Shown one piece after another: positions 8,289 to 17,086 of a stretch of DNA of 64,000 bases. The DNA is from Trinickia soli. Its GTDB lineage: Bacteria; Pseudomonadota; Gammaproteobacteria; Burkholderiales; Burkholderiaceae. The stretch is taken from NCBI RefSeq assembly GCF_002879855.1, contig NZ_PNYB01000021.1, positions 1 to 64,000 on the forward strand, in the 5' to 3' direction. The notes below the pieces were generated by a model that made no database searches, was not told where the DNA came from, and saw only the letters and a list, made by a program, of their open reading frames with translations. The position numbers and the translations under genes were made by a program. The first letter of the stretch is position 1; each line of letters opens with the position of its first letter.

Positions 8289-8534
8289 TCAGCGCAGCAG
8301 ATACGGGAGATCGACCTTGACGGCGCCCGTGGGGCAGTCTTTTTCGCAGGGCATGCAGTACCAGCATTCGTCGAACTGCATGTAGGCCTTGCCTTTCGTC
8401 AGGTCGATCGCGAGCAGGTCGAGCGGACACACGTCGACACAGACGGTGCAGCCCTTGTCGGCGATGCAGCGCGCTTCGTCGATCGTCACGGGCGCGCTCG
8501 TGCGGTTCGAAATGGTGCGGGGCAGGTAGGACAC
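8289..8534 (-). CDS. AprB-like 2x[4Fe-4S] ferredoxin
   Basis: The 81-residue protein has eight cysteines in two clusters: C-x5-C-x2-C-x3-CP followed by DL, and C-x2-C-x2-C-x3-CPTGA. The order CP.DL...D...KAY......CW.C..C.K.CP.GA..V matches the beta subunit of adenylylsulfate reductase (AprB) rather than a generic ferredoxin, though it lacks AprB's C-terminal tail. It follows the flavoprotein gene by 12 bases, the same pairing as aprBA but in reverse order. Its likely role is to move electrons to or from the flavoprotein FAD in the cytoplasm. The external electron partner is unknown. Confidence 0.88.
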   Translation of the reverse strand: MSYLPRTISNRTSAPVTIDEARCIADKGCTVCVDVCPLDLLAIDLTKGKAYMQFDECWYCMPCEKDCPTGAVKVDLPYLLR

Positions 8535-8546
8535 GGTGTGATCTCC

Positions 8547-10277
8547 TCAGACGGCGGTGGCGGGCGTGCGAATGCGCAGGCGTTCGTAGGCGTCGCGCTC
8601 GAGTTCGTTAAGCGGCACGACGTAGGGTTCGATTGGACGCTTTTCCGTGTGCATCCGGCCGCTCGCGTCCTTGCTCAGCCACGTGTGGCAGAACCAGTCG
8701 GCGTCGTTGCGTCGAGGGTGGTCGACGCGATGGTGGTAGAGGCCCCAACGGCTTTCCGTGCGGAATAGTGACGCGCGTGCAGCCATCTCCGCGCAGTCGC
8801 GGATCGCACGCACTTCGGCTGCGCGCATCAGTTCGTGCGGGTGCTGCGCGCTGATCGCGTCGATGTCGTCGGTGATCTGCGCGAAGCGCTCGAGACCGAT
8901 CTCCATCTTGCGTGTGACCTTTGGTGGCTGCAGGTAATCGTTCACCATGCGGCGCAGCTTGTATTCGACCTGTGCGGGCGGCAGGCCGTGTTCTCTCCGG
9001 AGCGGCGCGTAGACACGCTCACGCTCGGCATCGACCTGAGCCTGGTCGACGCTAGCGTGCTCCCGGCCCGCGACGTAGTCGGCCGCGTTCTCGCCGGCGA
9101 ACCAGCCGTAGGTGAACGCGCCGAGCATATAGTTATGCGGCACTGCGGCCATGTCGCCGGCAGCGTACAGTCCAGGCACGGTGGTCTCCGCCCGCGCGTT
9201 CACGTAGACACCGGACGCGCTGTGGCCGCTGCAAAAGCCGATTTCGGAAATGTGCATCTCGACCATTCGGTGCCGGTAGTCGGTACCTCGACCCTCATGG
9301 AAGCGGCCGCGGCTCGGACGCTCGTTTGTGTGCAGGATCTGCTCGATCGTCTGAATCGTTTCTTCGGCGAGATGGTCGAGCTTCAGGAACACGGGGCCAT
9401 TTCCGCTTTGCAGTTCCTGGTAGAACTCCCACATCATCTGGCCGCTCCAGTAATCGCATTCGATGAAGCGCTCGCCCTTACCGTTGGCGGTGAAGCCGCC
9501 GAGCGGCCCCGTTACATACGCGCATGCGGGCCCGTTGTAATCCTTGATGAGCGGGTTGATCTGAAAGCACTCGAGATTCGCGAGCGCCGCGCCCGCGTGA
9601 TAGGCCATCGCGTAGCCGTCGCCTGCGTTGGTCGGATTCTCGTAGGTGCCCATCAGGTAGCCGGACGACGGCAGGCCCAGCCGCCCGGCGGCGCCGCAGC
9701 AGAGAATCACGGCTTTGGCGCGGATCACGTAGAAATCGGCGGTGCGGCAATCGAAGCCCAATACGCCACATACGTGCCCGTTGACGTCGGTCAAAAGACG
9801 TGTGGCCACGATGCGGTTCGTGATGGCGACGCGCGAGCGCTTGAGCTGCCGGTACAGCACCTTCTTGATGTCATGTCCTTCCGGCATCGGCAGCACGTAC
9901 GCGCCCATGTGGTGGACCTTCTTCACCGCATAGTCGCCGTTGCCGTCCTTTTCGAACTTCACGCCCCAGCGGTCGAGTTCCTGGATCGTCGCAAAGCTGT
10001 GCTTTGCATACGCGTAGACCCCCGACTGGTCGACGATGCCATCGTTCGCGAGCGTTATCTCGCGCGTGTACTGTTCGGGCGTCGCGTGCCCAGGGATGAC
10101 CGCGTTGTTCAGGCCGTCCATGCCCATCGAGATGGCACCGCTACGCTTGACGTGGGCCTTTTCGAGCAGAAGCACGTTCAACGCGGGATTGCGCTGCCTG
10201 GCCTTGACGGCCGCCATCGGGCCGGCGGTGCCACCACCAATCACCACCAGATCGAATTCGAGGACGTGTGTGTTCAT
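8547..10277 (-). CDS. FAD-dependent AprA-like / fumarate-reductase-like flavoprotein
   Basis: The 576-residue protein starts with an FAD dinucleotide fold: FDLVVIGGGTAG (8-19) and the acidic end VLLLEK (35-40). RSGAISMGMDGLN (45-57) resembles the RSGA.A.G..AIN loop of adenylylsulfate reductase AprA. C-terminally, GLYAAGDMAAVPHNYMLGAF is the second FAD contact, followed by a helical domain with RAAEVRAIRDCAEMA and RTESRWGLYHHR as in the SdhA/AprA group. ATG 10277 is the start, with AAGGA upstream. It heads the seven-gene operon. By family it should oxidise or reduce a small anion, perhaps a sulfur compound given the nearby sulfate transporter. The substrate is unproven, and no ATP-sulfurylase or aprM is in view. 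Confidence 0.88.
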   Translation of the reverse strand: MNTHVLEFDLVVIGGGTAGPMAAVKARQRNPALNVLLLEKAHVKRSGAISMGMDGLNNAVIPGHATPEQYTREITLANDGIVDQSGVYAYAKHSFATIQELDRWGVKFEKDGNGDYAVKKVHHMGAYVLPMPEGHDIKKVLYRQLKRSRVAITNRIVATRLLTDVNGHVCGVLGFDCRTADFYVIRAKAVILCCGAAGRLGLPSSGYLMGTYENPTNAGDGYAMAYHAGAALANLECFQINPLIKDYNGPACAYVTGPLGGFTANGKGERFIECDYWSGQMMWEFYQELQSGNGPVFLKLDHLAEETIQTIEQILHTNERPSRGRFHEGRGTDYRHRMVEMHISEIGFCSGHSASGVYVNARAETTVPGLYAAGDMAAVPHNYMLGAFTYGWFAGENAADYVAGREHASVDQAQVDAERERVYAPLRREHGLPPAQVEYKLRRMVNDYLQPPKVTRKMEIGLERFAQITDDIDAISAQHPHELMRAAEVRAIRDCAEMAARASLFRTESRWGLYHHRVDHPRRNDADWFCHTWLSKDASGRMHTEKRPIEPYVVPLNELERDAYERLRIRTPATAV

Positions 10278-10636
10278 AAACGATAATCCTTGTTGTGCTC
10301 GCTGCCGGCCGGCTGCGTTCGATACGGACCCGGTACTGGAGCGCATCGCCGCGGAAATAGAGGTGTTCGTAGTCGATCGGTGTGCCATCGGCGTCATGTG
10401 TGAGACGGTCGATGCGCAGCACCGGGCTGCCTTCCTCGACGCGCAATGCATCGCCGATATCCTCGTCGGCGAGGATCGCGTAGATCGCCACATCCGCGCG
10501 GCTAAGCAGCACGTTGCAGTCGTTCTCGATGATCAGGAAGATGTCGCGGGATGCGCGTTCGCAGGGTTTCCTTGATCTGCGCATGAAGCGACACGACGGG
10601 TAGCGGAACGAGATTGTTGCGGGTTGCGTGGGGCAT
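10278..10636 (-). pseudogene. GntR/UTRA-family regulator with internal deletion and frame change
   Basis: From 10636 one frame encodes MPHATRNNLVPLPVVSLHAQ and IKETLRTRI, the usual first 29 residues of a GntR regulator. That frame then reaches a stop within about 18 codons. In the next frame the sequence resumes as RDIFLIIENDCNVLLSRADV, later EEGSPVLRIDRLTHDADGTP and IDYEHLYFRGDALQYRVRIE, the C-terminal end of a UTRA ligand domain. Roughly 110 residues, including most of the winged helix, are missing compared with a 240-residue family member. The remnant sits directly upstream of the flavoprotein gene in the same direction, the place of an operon's own regulator. The operon has probably lost this control. 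Confidence 0.85.
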
Positions 10637-10777
10637 GGCGTAACTCGTAATGTCAAGTTGCGTCGCAGTGTATGGCGCGGGGTCGCGCAACCCAACCAAC
10701 GATTTCTGCTATCGATATCGCGGGCCTCCGGAGAGATCGCTTAGGCGTTTTGCTCCGGAGCGTGAATGCCCACCCCG

Positions 10778-10806
10778 GCAGGCCGGCTATGCAATGGCCG
10801 GCCTGC
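10778..10806 (-). terminator. Strong hairpin at the 3' end of the sulfate-binding protein gene
   Basis: GCAGGCCGGC (10778-10787) and GCCGGCCTGC (10797-10806) form a perfect 10-bp stem with a 9-base loop, 4 bases after the binding-protein stop. No U-tract follows on the minus strand, so it may protect the 3' end or act with other factors rather than being a classic intrinsic terminator. Confidence 0.55.
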
Positions 10807-10810
10807 GCGG

Positions 10811-11854
10811 TTACCCCCGCGTGTAGATGCTGTCGAACACGCCGCCGTCGGCGAAGTGGCGCTTCTGTGCATCGCGCCAACCTCCGAATTCGCCGTCCAC
10901 CGTATACAACTTCAGGTTCGGGAAGTTATGCGTGAGAGAGGCGGGCACAGTCTTCGAGCGCGGGCGATAGAAGTGCTCTGCCGCTATCCGCTGTCCTTCG
11001 TCGCTGTACAGGTGTTCGAGGTAGGCTTTGGCGAGCTCGAGCGTGCCATGCTGAGCGACGATCTTGTCGACCCATGCGACGGGTGGTTCGCACAGGATGC
11101 TCGATGACGGGACGACGATCTCGAATTGGTCGGAGCCGAACTCCTTGATACACAGAAAGGCCTCGTTCTCCCATGCGATCAGCACGTCGCCCTGTCCGCG
11201 TTCCACGAAGGTGACGGTCGCGCCGCGGGCGCCAGAGTTCAGGATCTGCACATTCTTATACAAGGCCGCGACGAAGGCCTTTGCCTTCGCGTCGCTGCCG
11301 CCTGCCTGATGTTCGGCGAAGGACCACGCGGCAAGATAGTTCCAGCGTGCGCCGCCAGAGGTCTTGGGATTTGGCGTAATGACGTTAACCCCGGCGCGAG
11401 TCAGATCGTCCCAGTCGTGGATACGCTTCGGGTTGCCCTTGCGGACGAGGAACACGATCGTCGATGTATACGGGCTCGAATTATCCGGAAGCCGCTTCTG
11501 CCAGTCCTGCGCGATGAGTCCGCGATCGGCGATCGCATCGATGTCGTAAGCTAACGCCAGCGTGACTACGTCGGCCGCAAGGCCGTCGATCACGGCCCGC
11601 GCCTGGCTGCCCGAGCCGCCGTGAGATTGCTTGAACTGAGCGCTCGTCCCTGTCTTTGCCTGCCATCGCTTGTCGAACGTCGCGTTGTAGTCTCGATAGA
11701 GTTCGCGAGTCGGATCGTAGGAGACATTGAGCAGCGACTCGCTCGTGCTTGCATGTGCGGTATGCACGAGCCCGAGCGACGATACGGCGGCGACGGTCAG
11801 TCCGGTGAGAAACTTTCGCCGCGATGGCGAAACCAATGGCATATCATCTTGCAT
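10811..11854 (-). CDS. sbp: Periplasmic sulfate/thiosulfate-binding protein
   Basis: This 347-residue protein binds sulfate (or thiosulfate) for the CysTWA importer. A twin-arginine-like start (SRRKFLTG) leads into a signal peptide ending AHAS. The mature part carries the Sbp/CysP signatures [48 protein letters not shown] and [20 protein letters not shown] lies 6 bases before ATG 11854. It is transcribed away from cysT, an unusual arrangement because sbp commonly precedes cysTWA in the same direction. A strong hairpin follows the stop. Confidence 0.93.
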   Translation of the reverse strand: MQDDMPLVSPSRRKFLTGLTVAAVSSLGLVHTAHASTSESLLNVSYDPTRELYRDYNATFDKRWQAKTGTSAQFKQSHGGSGSQARAVIDGLAADVVTLALAYDIDAIADRGLIAQDWQKRLPDNSSPYTSTIVFLVRKGNPKRIHDWDDLTRAGVNVITPNPKTSGGARWNYLAAWSFAEHQAGGSDAKAKAFVAALYKNVQILNSGARGATVTFVERGQGDVLIAWENEAFLCIKEFGSDQFEIVVPSSSILCEPPVAWVDKIVAQHGTLELAKAYLEHLYSDEGQRIAAEHFYRPRSKTVPASLTHNFPNLKLYTVDGEFGGWRDAQKRHFADGGVFDSIYTRG

Positions 11855-11931
11855 ATTCACTCCGTAGCGTATTTTTGTGCAATCAGTTTGCCGGAAGGTG
11901 CCGCTGCGCTTTGCAAGCATTACGCATAACG

Positions 11932-12183
11932 TTATTCCTCCTGATATAAAGCGGTGCTCTGCTGCAAGTCGGTGATATTTAGTCGAAGTAATTCATTCGC
12001 TCTGCCCGCCTGGTGGAAGGGAAGCACGTAGTGGTTGCCGATGACCGTGCCCGCACTTGGTTGGATCTGCTTAGCAGAATCGGCGATAAAGAAATGAGGA
12101 ACGGTTGCTTTTGGATATCGCGCAACCTCGATAGACTCGATCGGAACCTCATGGATTGCCTTGCGCATGGTTGAGGACAGCAT
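11932..12183 (-). CDS. Small hypothetical protein between sbp and cysT
   Basis: An 83-codon frame fills most of the 400-base divergent gap between the sulfate-binding protein and cysT. The product has mixed composition ([20 protein letters not shown], later [18 protein letters not shown]) and no signal peptide, membrane segment or known motif. GC content is lower than that of the neighbours. No clear ribosome site precedes ATG 12183 or the internal ATG at 12168. It is unlike OscA/DUF2292, the small protein often found beside sbp in pseudomonads. It may be a real small gene or chance coding in a regulatory gap. Confidence 0.35.
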   Translation of the reverse strand: MLSSTMRKAIHEVPIESIEVARYPKATVPHFFIADSAKQIQPSAGTVIGNHYVLPFHQAGRANELLRLNITDLQQSTALYQEE

Positions 12184-12253
12184 GCCTGGACGCGCCGTTC
12201 GTTCGTGTCGTCTGGTTTCGTCTCCTGTGCCTCATCAAAGAAGTGTGTTCCGC

Positions 12254-13150
12254 ATGACCACGTTCGTCTTTCGCAAACCCAGTGCGTTACCCGGCTTCGG
12301 TCTGACGCTCGGGATTACAGTGAGCTACCTGAGCCTTGTGGTTTTGATTCCGCTCGCTTGCGCGTTTTTCAAGATCGCTTCGCTTTCGTGGGACCAGTTC
12401 GTCGCAGCGGTGACCTCACCGCGTGTGCTCGCCTCCTATCGTCTGACATTCGTCGCCTCGCTGGTCGGCGCGCTCATCAATGCGGTGTTCGGCTTCCTCG
12501 TTGCCTGGGTGCTCGTGCGCTATCCGTTTCCACTTAGGCGGCTGGTCGACGCGGCAGTCGATCTGCCCTTTGCGTTGCCGACCGCGGTGGCGGGTATCGC
12601 GCTCGCCTCGGTGTACGCGTCGAACGGCTGGATCGGCAGACTCCTTGCTCCGCTCGGCATTCGCATCGCCTATACGCCCTTGGGCGTATTCGTCGCGCTG
12701 ACCTTCATCGGCCTGCCGTTCGTTGTGCGCACAGTCCAGCCAGTGCTCGAAGATTTTGAACGTCAACAGGAAGAGGCCGCAGCGTGCCTGGGTGCCTCTC
12801 GCTGGCATGTATTTTTGCGCGTCGTGCTGCCCGCCGTCACACCGGCGCTGGTTACAGGATTTGCGCTCGCGTTCGCCCGTGCGCTCGGAGAATACGGCTC
12901 GGTGATCTTCATTGCCGGCAACGTGCCGATGAAGTCTGAAATTACCTCCCTGATCATCGTCACGAAGCTCGAGCAATATGACTACGTCGGAGCGACCGCG
13001 GTGGCGGTCGCGATGCTGCTCGCATCGTTCGCAATCTTGTTGCTCGTCAATACGTTTCAGTGGCAGCTGCAGTACCGTTCGAGCCGAAACGGGCGCGGGG
13101 CGTCGGTGCCGCCCGCGACCGCCGTCGCGTCGGAGGCTGGTGTGTTATGA
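12254..13150 (+). CDS. cysT: Sulfate/thiosulfate ABC transporter permease CysT (CysU)
   Basis: This 298-residue inner-membrane permease is one half of the sulfate channel. The start [20 protein letters not shown] is typical of CysT. About six membrane segments follow, with [21 protein letters not shown] and the EAA loop [26 protein letters not shown]. The end [23 protein letters not shown] is also family-typical. ATG 12254 was chosen over upstream ATGs because it begins the conserved region. The last bases overlap cysW (ATGA), so the two are translationally coupled. Confidence 0.93.
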   Translation: MTTFVFRKPSALPGFGLTLGITVSYLSLVVLIPLACAFFKIASLSWDQFVAAVTSPRVLASYRLTFVASLVGALINAVFGFLVAWVLVRYPFPLRRLVDAAVDLPFALPTAVAGIALASVYASNGWIGRLLAPLGIRIAYTPLGVFVALTFIGLPFVVRTVQPVLEDFERQQEEAAACLGASRWHVFLRVVLPAVTPALVTGFALAFARALGEYGSVIFIAGNVPMKSEITSLIIVTKLEQYDYVGATAVAVAMLLASFAILLLVNTFQWQLQYRSSRNGRGASVPPATAVASEAGVL

Positions 13151-14067
13151 GTGACCCTGTCTATTTGGCTTCTCTCCCCGCGGGGCGCGCTCGCTCTGCG
13201 AGCTGGGATGATCCGGTCGACGAACCACGCGCTGCGCGTGCGCTTCTGACCGGCGCGGCGTTCTTGTTCATCGCGCTGTTTCTCGTGTTGCCGTTGGTGG
13301 CGGTTTTTGCGCAAGCGTTCAGCAAGGGGATCGGGGTGTATGCGGCCGCACTCTCCGATCCCGACGCACGGGCCGCGATCGGGCTGACGTTGACGGTGGC
13401 GGCGATCGCCGTGCCGCTCAATCTCGTATTCGGCGTGTGCGCATCGTGGGCAATCGCGAAGTTCGAGTTCCGAGGCAAGGCGCTGCTTACAACCTTGATC
13501 GACTTGCCGTTCTCGGTGTCCCCCGTGATTTCCGGGCTCCTGTATGTGCTGCTCTTTGGCGCACAGGGGTGGTTCGGGCCGTGGCTCGCCGCACATGGCA
13601 TACAGATCGTATTTGCGGTGCCGGGCATCGTGCTCGCCACGATCTTCGTCACGTTTCCGTTCGTTGCGCGTGAACTGATCCCGCTGATGCAAGCTCAGGG
13701 CAGCGACGAGGAAGAGGCCGCTCGGGTGCTCGGCGCGTCAGGCTGGCAAATCTTTCGCCGCATCACGCTGCCCAACGTCAAGTGGGGGCTCCTTTACGGT
13801 GTGACCCTGTGCAATGCGCGCGCGATGGGCGAGTTTGGCGCGGTATCGGTGGTGTCCGGCCACATCCGAGGGCAGACCGACACGATGTCGCTGCACGTGG
13901 AGGCGCTCTATAACGACTACAACATGGCCGCGGCGTTTGCCGTCGCATCGCTGCTCGCGATGCTGGCGCTCGTCACGCTGGCGTTGAAGCTGATCGCCGA
14001 GCGGCGTGTCGAGGCCGAACTCGGCGCGGCACGGGAAGCTCGCGCACTGCCGGTATCGCAATCCTGA
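13147..14067 (+). CDS. cysW: Sulfate/thiosulfate ABC transporter permease CysW
   Basis: This 306-residue protein is the second sulfate permease subunit. After a variable hydrophilic N-terminus come hydrophobic segments and the CysW stretches [53 protein letters not shown] and the EAA loop around [19 protein letters not shown]. The region [24 protein letters not shown] is diagnostic for CysW. The start at 13147 overlaps the cysT stop, and cysA begins 13 bases after its end. Confidence 0.94.
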   Translation: MSDPVYLASLPAGRARSASWDDPVDEPRAARALLTGAAFLFIALFLVLPLVAVFAQAFSKGIGVYAAALSDPDARAAIGLTLTVAAIAVPLNLVFGVCASWAIAKFEFRGKALLTTLIDLPFSVSPVISGLLYVLLFGAQGWFGPWLAAHGIQIVFAVPGIVLATIFVTFPFVARELIPLMQAQGSDEEEAARVLGASGWQIFRRITLPNVKWGLLYGVTLCNARAMGEFGAVSVVSGHIRGQTDTMSLHVEALYNDYNMAAAFAVASLLAMLALVTLALKLIAERRVEAELGAAREARALPVSQS

Positions 14068-14080
14068 CGAGACAAACATT

Positions 14081-15139
14081 ATGGGTATTACGCTACGTCA
14101 TTTGAATAAGCGCTATGGGCAATTCTCGGCGCTGGACGATGTGTCGTTGGATTTTCCTTCGGGCGAACTCGTTGCACTCGTGGGGCCGTCCGGCTGCGGG
14201 AAGACCACGCTGCTGCGCGTCATCGCGGGTCTGGAGTGCGCGGACGCCGGCCAGGTAGTGCTGCACGGGCAGGACGTTGCGTCGGTCGGCGCACGTGAAC
14301 GGCAGGTTGGCTTCGTGTTTCAGCACTACGCACTCTTTCGCCACATGACCGTCTTCGAGAATGTCGCGTTCGGGCTGCGTGCAAGGCCGCGCCGGACCAG
14401 GCCCAGTGAAGCGGCGATTCGAGCGAAAGTCGGTGAATTGCTCGGCCTGGTTCAGTTGGATTGGCTTGCGCGATCCTATCCTGCCGAGCTATCGGGCGGC
14501 CAGCGGCAACGGATCGCGCTTGCCCGCGCGCTCGCCGTCGAGCCCAGAGTGCTGTTGCTCGACGAACCGTTCGGCGCGCTCGACGCGAAAGTCAGAAAGG
14601 AGTTGCGCGCGTGGCTGCGCCGGTTGCATGACGACCTGCACATCTCGACGATCTTCGTCACGCACGATCAGGAAGAGGCGCTCGATGTTGCGGATCGAAT
14701 CGTCGTGATGAACCGCGGTCGCGTTGAGCAGTCGGGTAGCCCGCAGGCGGTTTACGATGATCCGGCGAACGCGTTCGTCTGTGCGTTCCTCGGTGCGGCG
14801 AACCGCTTGCCGGGGACTGTTACTGCCGATAGCTTTCTCGCCGACGGTGCTTCGGTGCCGCTTTCTGTAGCAGCCGATTTCGCGGGGCCGGCCCTGGCGT
14901 ACGTTCGGCCGCACGATGTCGTGCTTACGCCGGCGAACGATAGCCGGCAGGGCGGCATATCGGTTCATGTGCGCCGGGTCGTACCGCTGGGTGCCACGGT
15001 TCGAGTCGAACTGGCCTCTCGCACCGGCGACGTGCTGGAAGCGCAGATCGAGCGCGACACATGGCGCGCGCTCTCGATCGAGAAGGGCGATGCCGCGTTC
15101 GCGATCCCGCGGGCGGCGCGCGTCTTTCCCGCGCGCTGA
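14081..15139 (+). CDS. cysA: Sulfate/thiosulfate ABC transporter ATP-binding protein CysA
   Basis: This 352-residue ATPase powers sulfate uptake. Walker A is GPSGCGKTT, the Q-loop context is [19 protein letters not shown], the signature is [16 protein letters not shown], Walker B is [12 protein letters not shown] and the H-loop lies in [16 protein letters not shown]-terminal TOBE-type regulatory region (about 245-350) carries [10 protein letters not shown] and AYVRPHDV, the CysA pattern. In many Burkholderiaceae a cysB-type LysR gene follows cysA; here nothing similar does, and the next gene is an unrelated MBL hydrolase on the other strand. Confidence 0.95.
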   Translation: MGITLRHLNKRYGQFSALDDVSLDFPSGELVALVGPSGCGKTTLLRVIAGLECADAGQVVLHGQDVASVGARERQVGFVFQHYALFRHMTVFENVAFGLRARPRRTRPSEAAIRAKVGELLGLVQLDWLARSYPAELSGGQRQRIALARALAVEPRVLLLDEPFGALDAKVRKELRAWLRRLHDDLHISTIFVTHDQEEALDVADRIVVMNRGRVEQSGSPQAVYDDPANAFVCAFLGAANRLPGTVTADSFLADGASVPLSVAADFAGPALAYVRPHDVVLTPANDSRQGGISVHVRRVVPLGATVRVELASRTGDVLEAQIERDTWRALSIEKGDAAFAIPRAARVFPAR

Positions 15140-15354
15140 AGGTCAATACCGCTGCGGGTTTCGGCCCATGGCCACGCGCCAAATATCTTATCGATACGCT
15201 GATTCATTGTGCCGCAACCGACGTCTTCGGTCGCGGCCACGAGGAGGTGGTACATCAAGACGGTTAGCTTGACGAAATCGACGCCGAAGTGGAAGAACAG
15301 CCTCTGAATTCCTTTGCCCGATCTTCGATATGTCGTCGGCAAGGCGAATCGCGC

Positions 15355-16233
15355 TCACACATAGCGCCATTGGAAGCCATCTTTATCGATTCGCCTGACG
15401 GTCCCCGCCGACGTCTCGGCAAAATGCGCCGCAAACACCGTTGCGCCTGTATCCGCCGCCCGCGCGAGCAAACGCTGACGCGATGCGCGCGCCTGTTCCT
15501 GATCGAGACAGAACATCGAATTCCAATCCGGCCGATGCACCTGCACCGCGCTGTGCATCACATCGCCAGAGAAAAGCGCTGTTTCACCGCACGAGCGAAT
15601 TTCGATCGCCATGTGGCCGATGCTGTGGCCGAAGGTTGGCAGAAAGCGGATGCCGTCGAGGATTTCCGCGCCGGCATCGGGCACGACCTGTGCCTGACCG
15701 GCATCGATGACGGGCCGCACGCTATCTTCGAAGACCATCCGCCGCGACTCGCCTTCCGGCGTGGCGAAATAATCGCACTCGCGCTCGCCGAATACATAGG
15801 TCGCGTTCGGAAACACGGGCGCCCAGCGGCCATCCTGCCAATGCGTATTCCAGCCAACATGATCGACATGTAAATGCGTGAGCAGCACATAGGCGATCTT
15901 CTCCCGCATGAAACCCGCCGCTTCGAGTCGATCGAGCACCGGATTATCGAGTTTGTCGAACAGCGCACTGAACGGCCGCGATTTCCCGTTGCCGATGCCC
16001 GTATCGACGACGATCGTCATACCGCCGATTTCGACAACCCACAGATGCGTCTTCAACGGTACACGCGTGTTGCTCAGATCGAGACTCTCGATGGAGAAGT
16101 GTTCTTCGAGCGCACGGCCGTCCGCGGTGCTCCAGTCAGGAAACAGCAGGTTCGGTGCGAGCGCGAAGCCTGTCTCGTCGATGCGCGTGACGGTCGCGGC
16201 GCCGACGCGATGGACTTGTAAAGCGGATTCCAT
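15355..16233 (-). CDS. MBL-fold metallohydrolase
   Basis: This 292-residue cytoplasmic protein has the metallo-beta-lactamase fold with the dinuclear metal motif HLHVDH (His120, His122, Asp124, His125), then a GHSIGHM histidine and the metal-bridging Asp in LFSGDVMHS, and a final AAHF. The group includes lactonases and other hydrolases such as AHL lactonase relatives; the substrate cannot be named. ATG 16233 has AAGGAA upstream. It starts 2 bases after the stop of a truncated aspartoacylase-like gene, so the two are cotranscribed. Confidence 0.88.
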   Translation of the reverse strand: MESALQVHRVGAATVTRIDETGFALAPNLLFPDWSTADGRALEEHFSIESLDLSNTRVPLKTHLWVVEIGGMTIVVDTGIGNGKSRPFSALFDKLDNPVLDRLEAAGFMREKIAYVLLTHLHVDHVGWNTHWQDGRWAPVFPNATYVFGERECDYFATPEGESRRMVFEDSVRPVIDAGQAQVVPDAGAEILDGIRFLPTFGHSIGHMAIEIRSCGETALFSGDVMHSAVQVHRPDWNSMFCLDQEQARASRQRLLARAADTGATVFAAHFAETSAGTVRRIDKDGFQWRYV

Positions 16234-16234
16234 G

Positions 16235-16975
16235 TCAATTCCTTCTCTTCGAGCGCTGGTTTGAGTTTGCGACAGTGACACGCCGCGTCGCGACAATCGC
16301 GAGATTCTCTGCATCGCATCCCGCATGTCCACCAAACTCGCCGCACAGAAACAGCTTGCCGTATCGTTCTGCCGCAGCTGCGAACGTGCGGTCCTCGCCG
16401 AGCAGGTCCATGATCATCGTGTTCGGCGCCCCGAACCCGCGTACGAGGTCCATGTACAGCGCGCGGCGTTCGCGTTCGGCGGGCGGCGATGCGAGCAGGG
16501 TCGGCGCATGGTCGAACGATGCGCCACCTGCATGCAGATCGATGACGACGTCGGCGCGCCGGAGCAGTTCGGTCTCGACGTAATGCGCGATCATCTCCGT
16601 CGGCTGGCCGTTGCGAGCACCAGGGAATAGACGATTCAGATTGCCGTGATCGAGAGGAGACGTGCGTGTACCGTTGACGAAGGCCGGAAAATTCAGGCCG
16701 GGAATGACGATCAGGCGGCCCCGTATCGCCATCGACGGCATGCGCTGCATCAGTTTCATCAGCGCGACGGGGCCTTCGTATTCGTCGCCGTGATTGCCGC
16801 CCGTCAGCAGGACGGTGGGGCCGGTGCCCGTGCCGGCATTGAGGAGCGCGAGCGGAATCGGCACGTGGCCGTATGCCGAGCGGTCGTGCGAATACGGCAG
16901 GCGCAGCGTCCCGGTCTGGAACCCCGTGCGTTCGAATTCGATATCCGTGGTGATCAGCGTAGCGGGAGAAGTCAT
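16235..16975 (-). CDS. Succinylglutamate desuccinylase/aspartoacylase-family protein (DoeB-like), C-terminally truncated
   Basis: The 246 residues match the N-terminal two thirds of DoeB-like zinc deacylases: LRLPYSHDRSAYGHVPIPLA, the zinc motif TGGNHGDEYEGPVAL, TSPLDHGNLNRLFPG and the second ligand region DVVIDLHAGG. Family members have about 330-345 residues. Here similarity fades at GEFGGHAGCDAENL and ends in a short basic tail, so about 90 residues are lost, including part of the C-terminal domain. The stop sits 2 bases before the MBL gene. It may be an inactive remnant or a shortened enzyme; no second fragment is nearby. Confidence 0.75.
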   Translation of the reverse strand: MTSPATLITTDIEFERTGFQTGTLRLPYSHDRSAYGHVPIPLALLNAGTGTGPTVLLTGGNHGDEYEGPVALMKLMQRMPSMAIRGRLIVIPGLNFPAFVNGTRTSPLDHGNLNRLFPGARNGQPTEMIAHYVETELLRRADVVIDLHAGGASFDHAPTLLASPPAERERRALYMDLVRGFGAPNTMIMDLLGEDRTFAAAAERYGKLFLCGEFGGHAGCDAENLAIVATRRVTVANSNQRSKRRN

Positions 16976-17086
16976 GGCGCAAACAGTAAAGAGCCTGGGT
17001 GTCTTTACTATCCGTGACGAAAAGTTCTCTGGCCAATGCCGTTTTCTGCGGCGGGCGATGCCTTTCAGGCATCGCGTGCGGAGTCG

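Noticed and set aside
15211-15238. Imperfect 11-bp stem after cysA considered as a terminator
   Set aside because: One mismatch and no U-tract on either strand; too weak to list.
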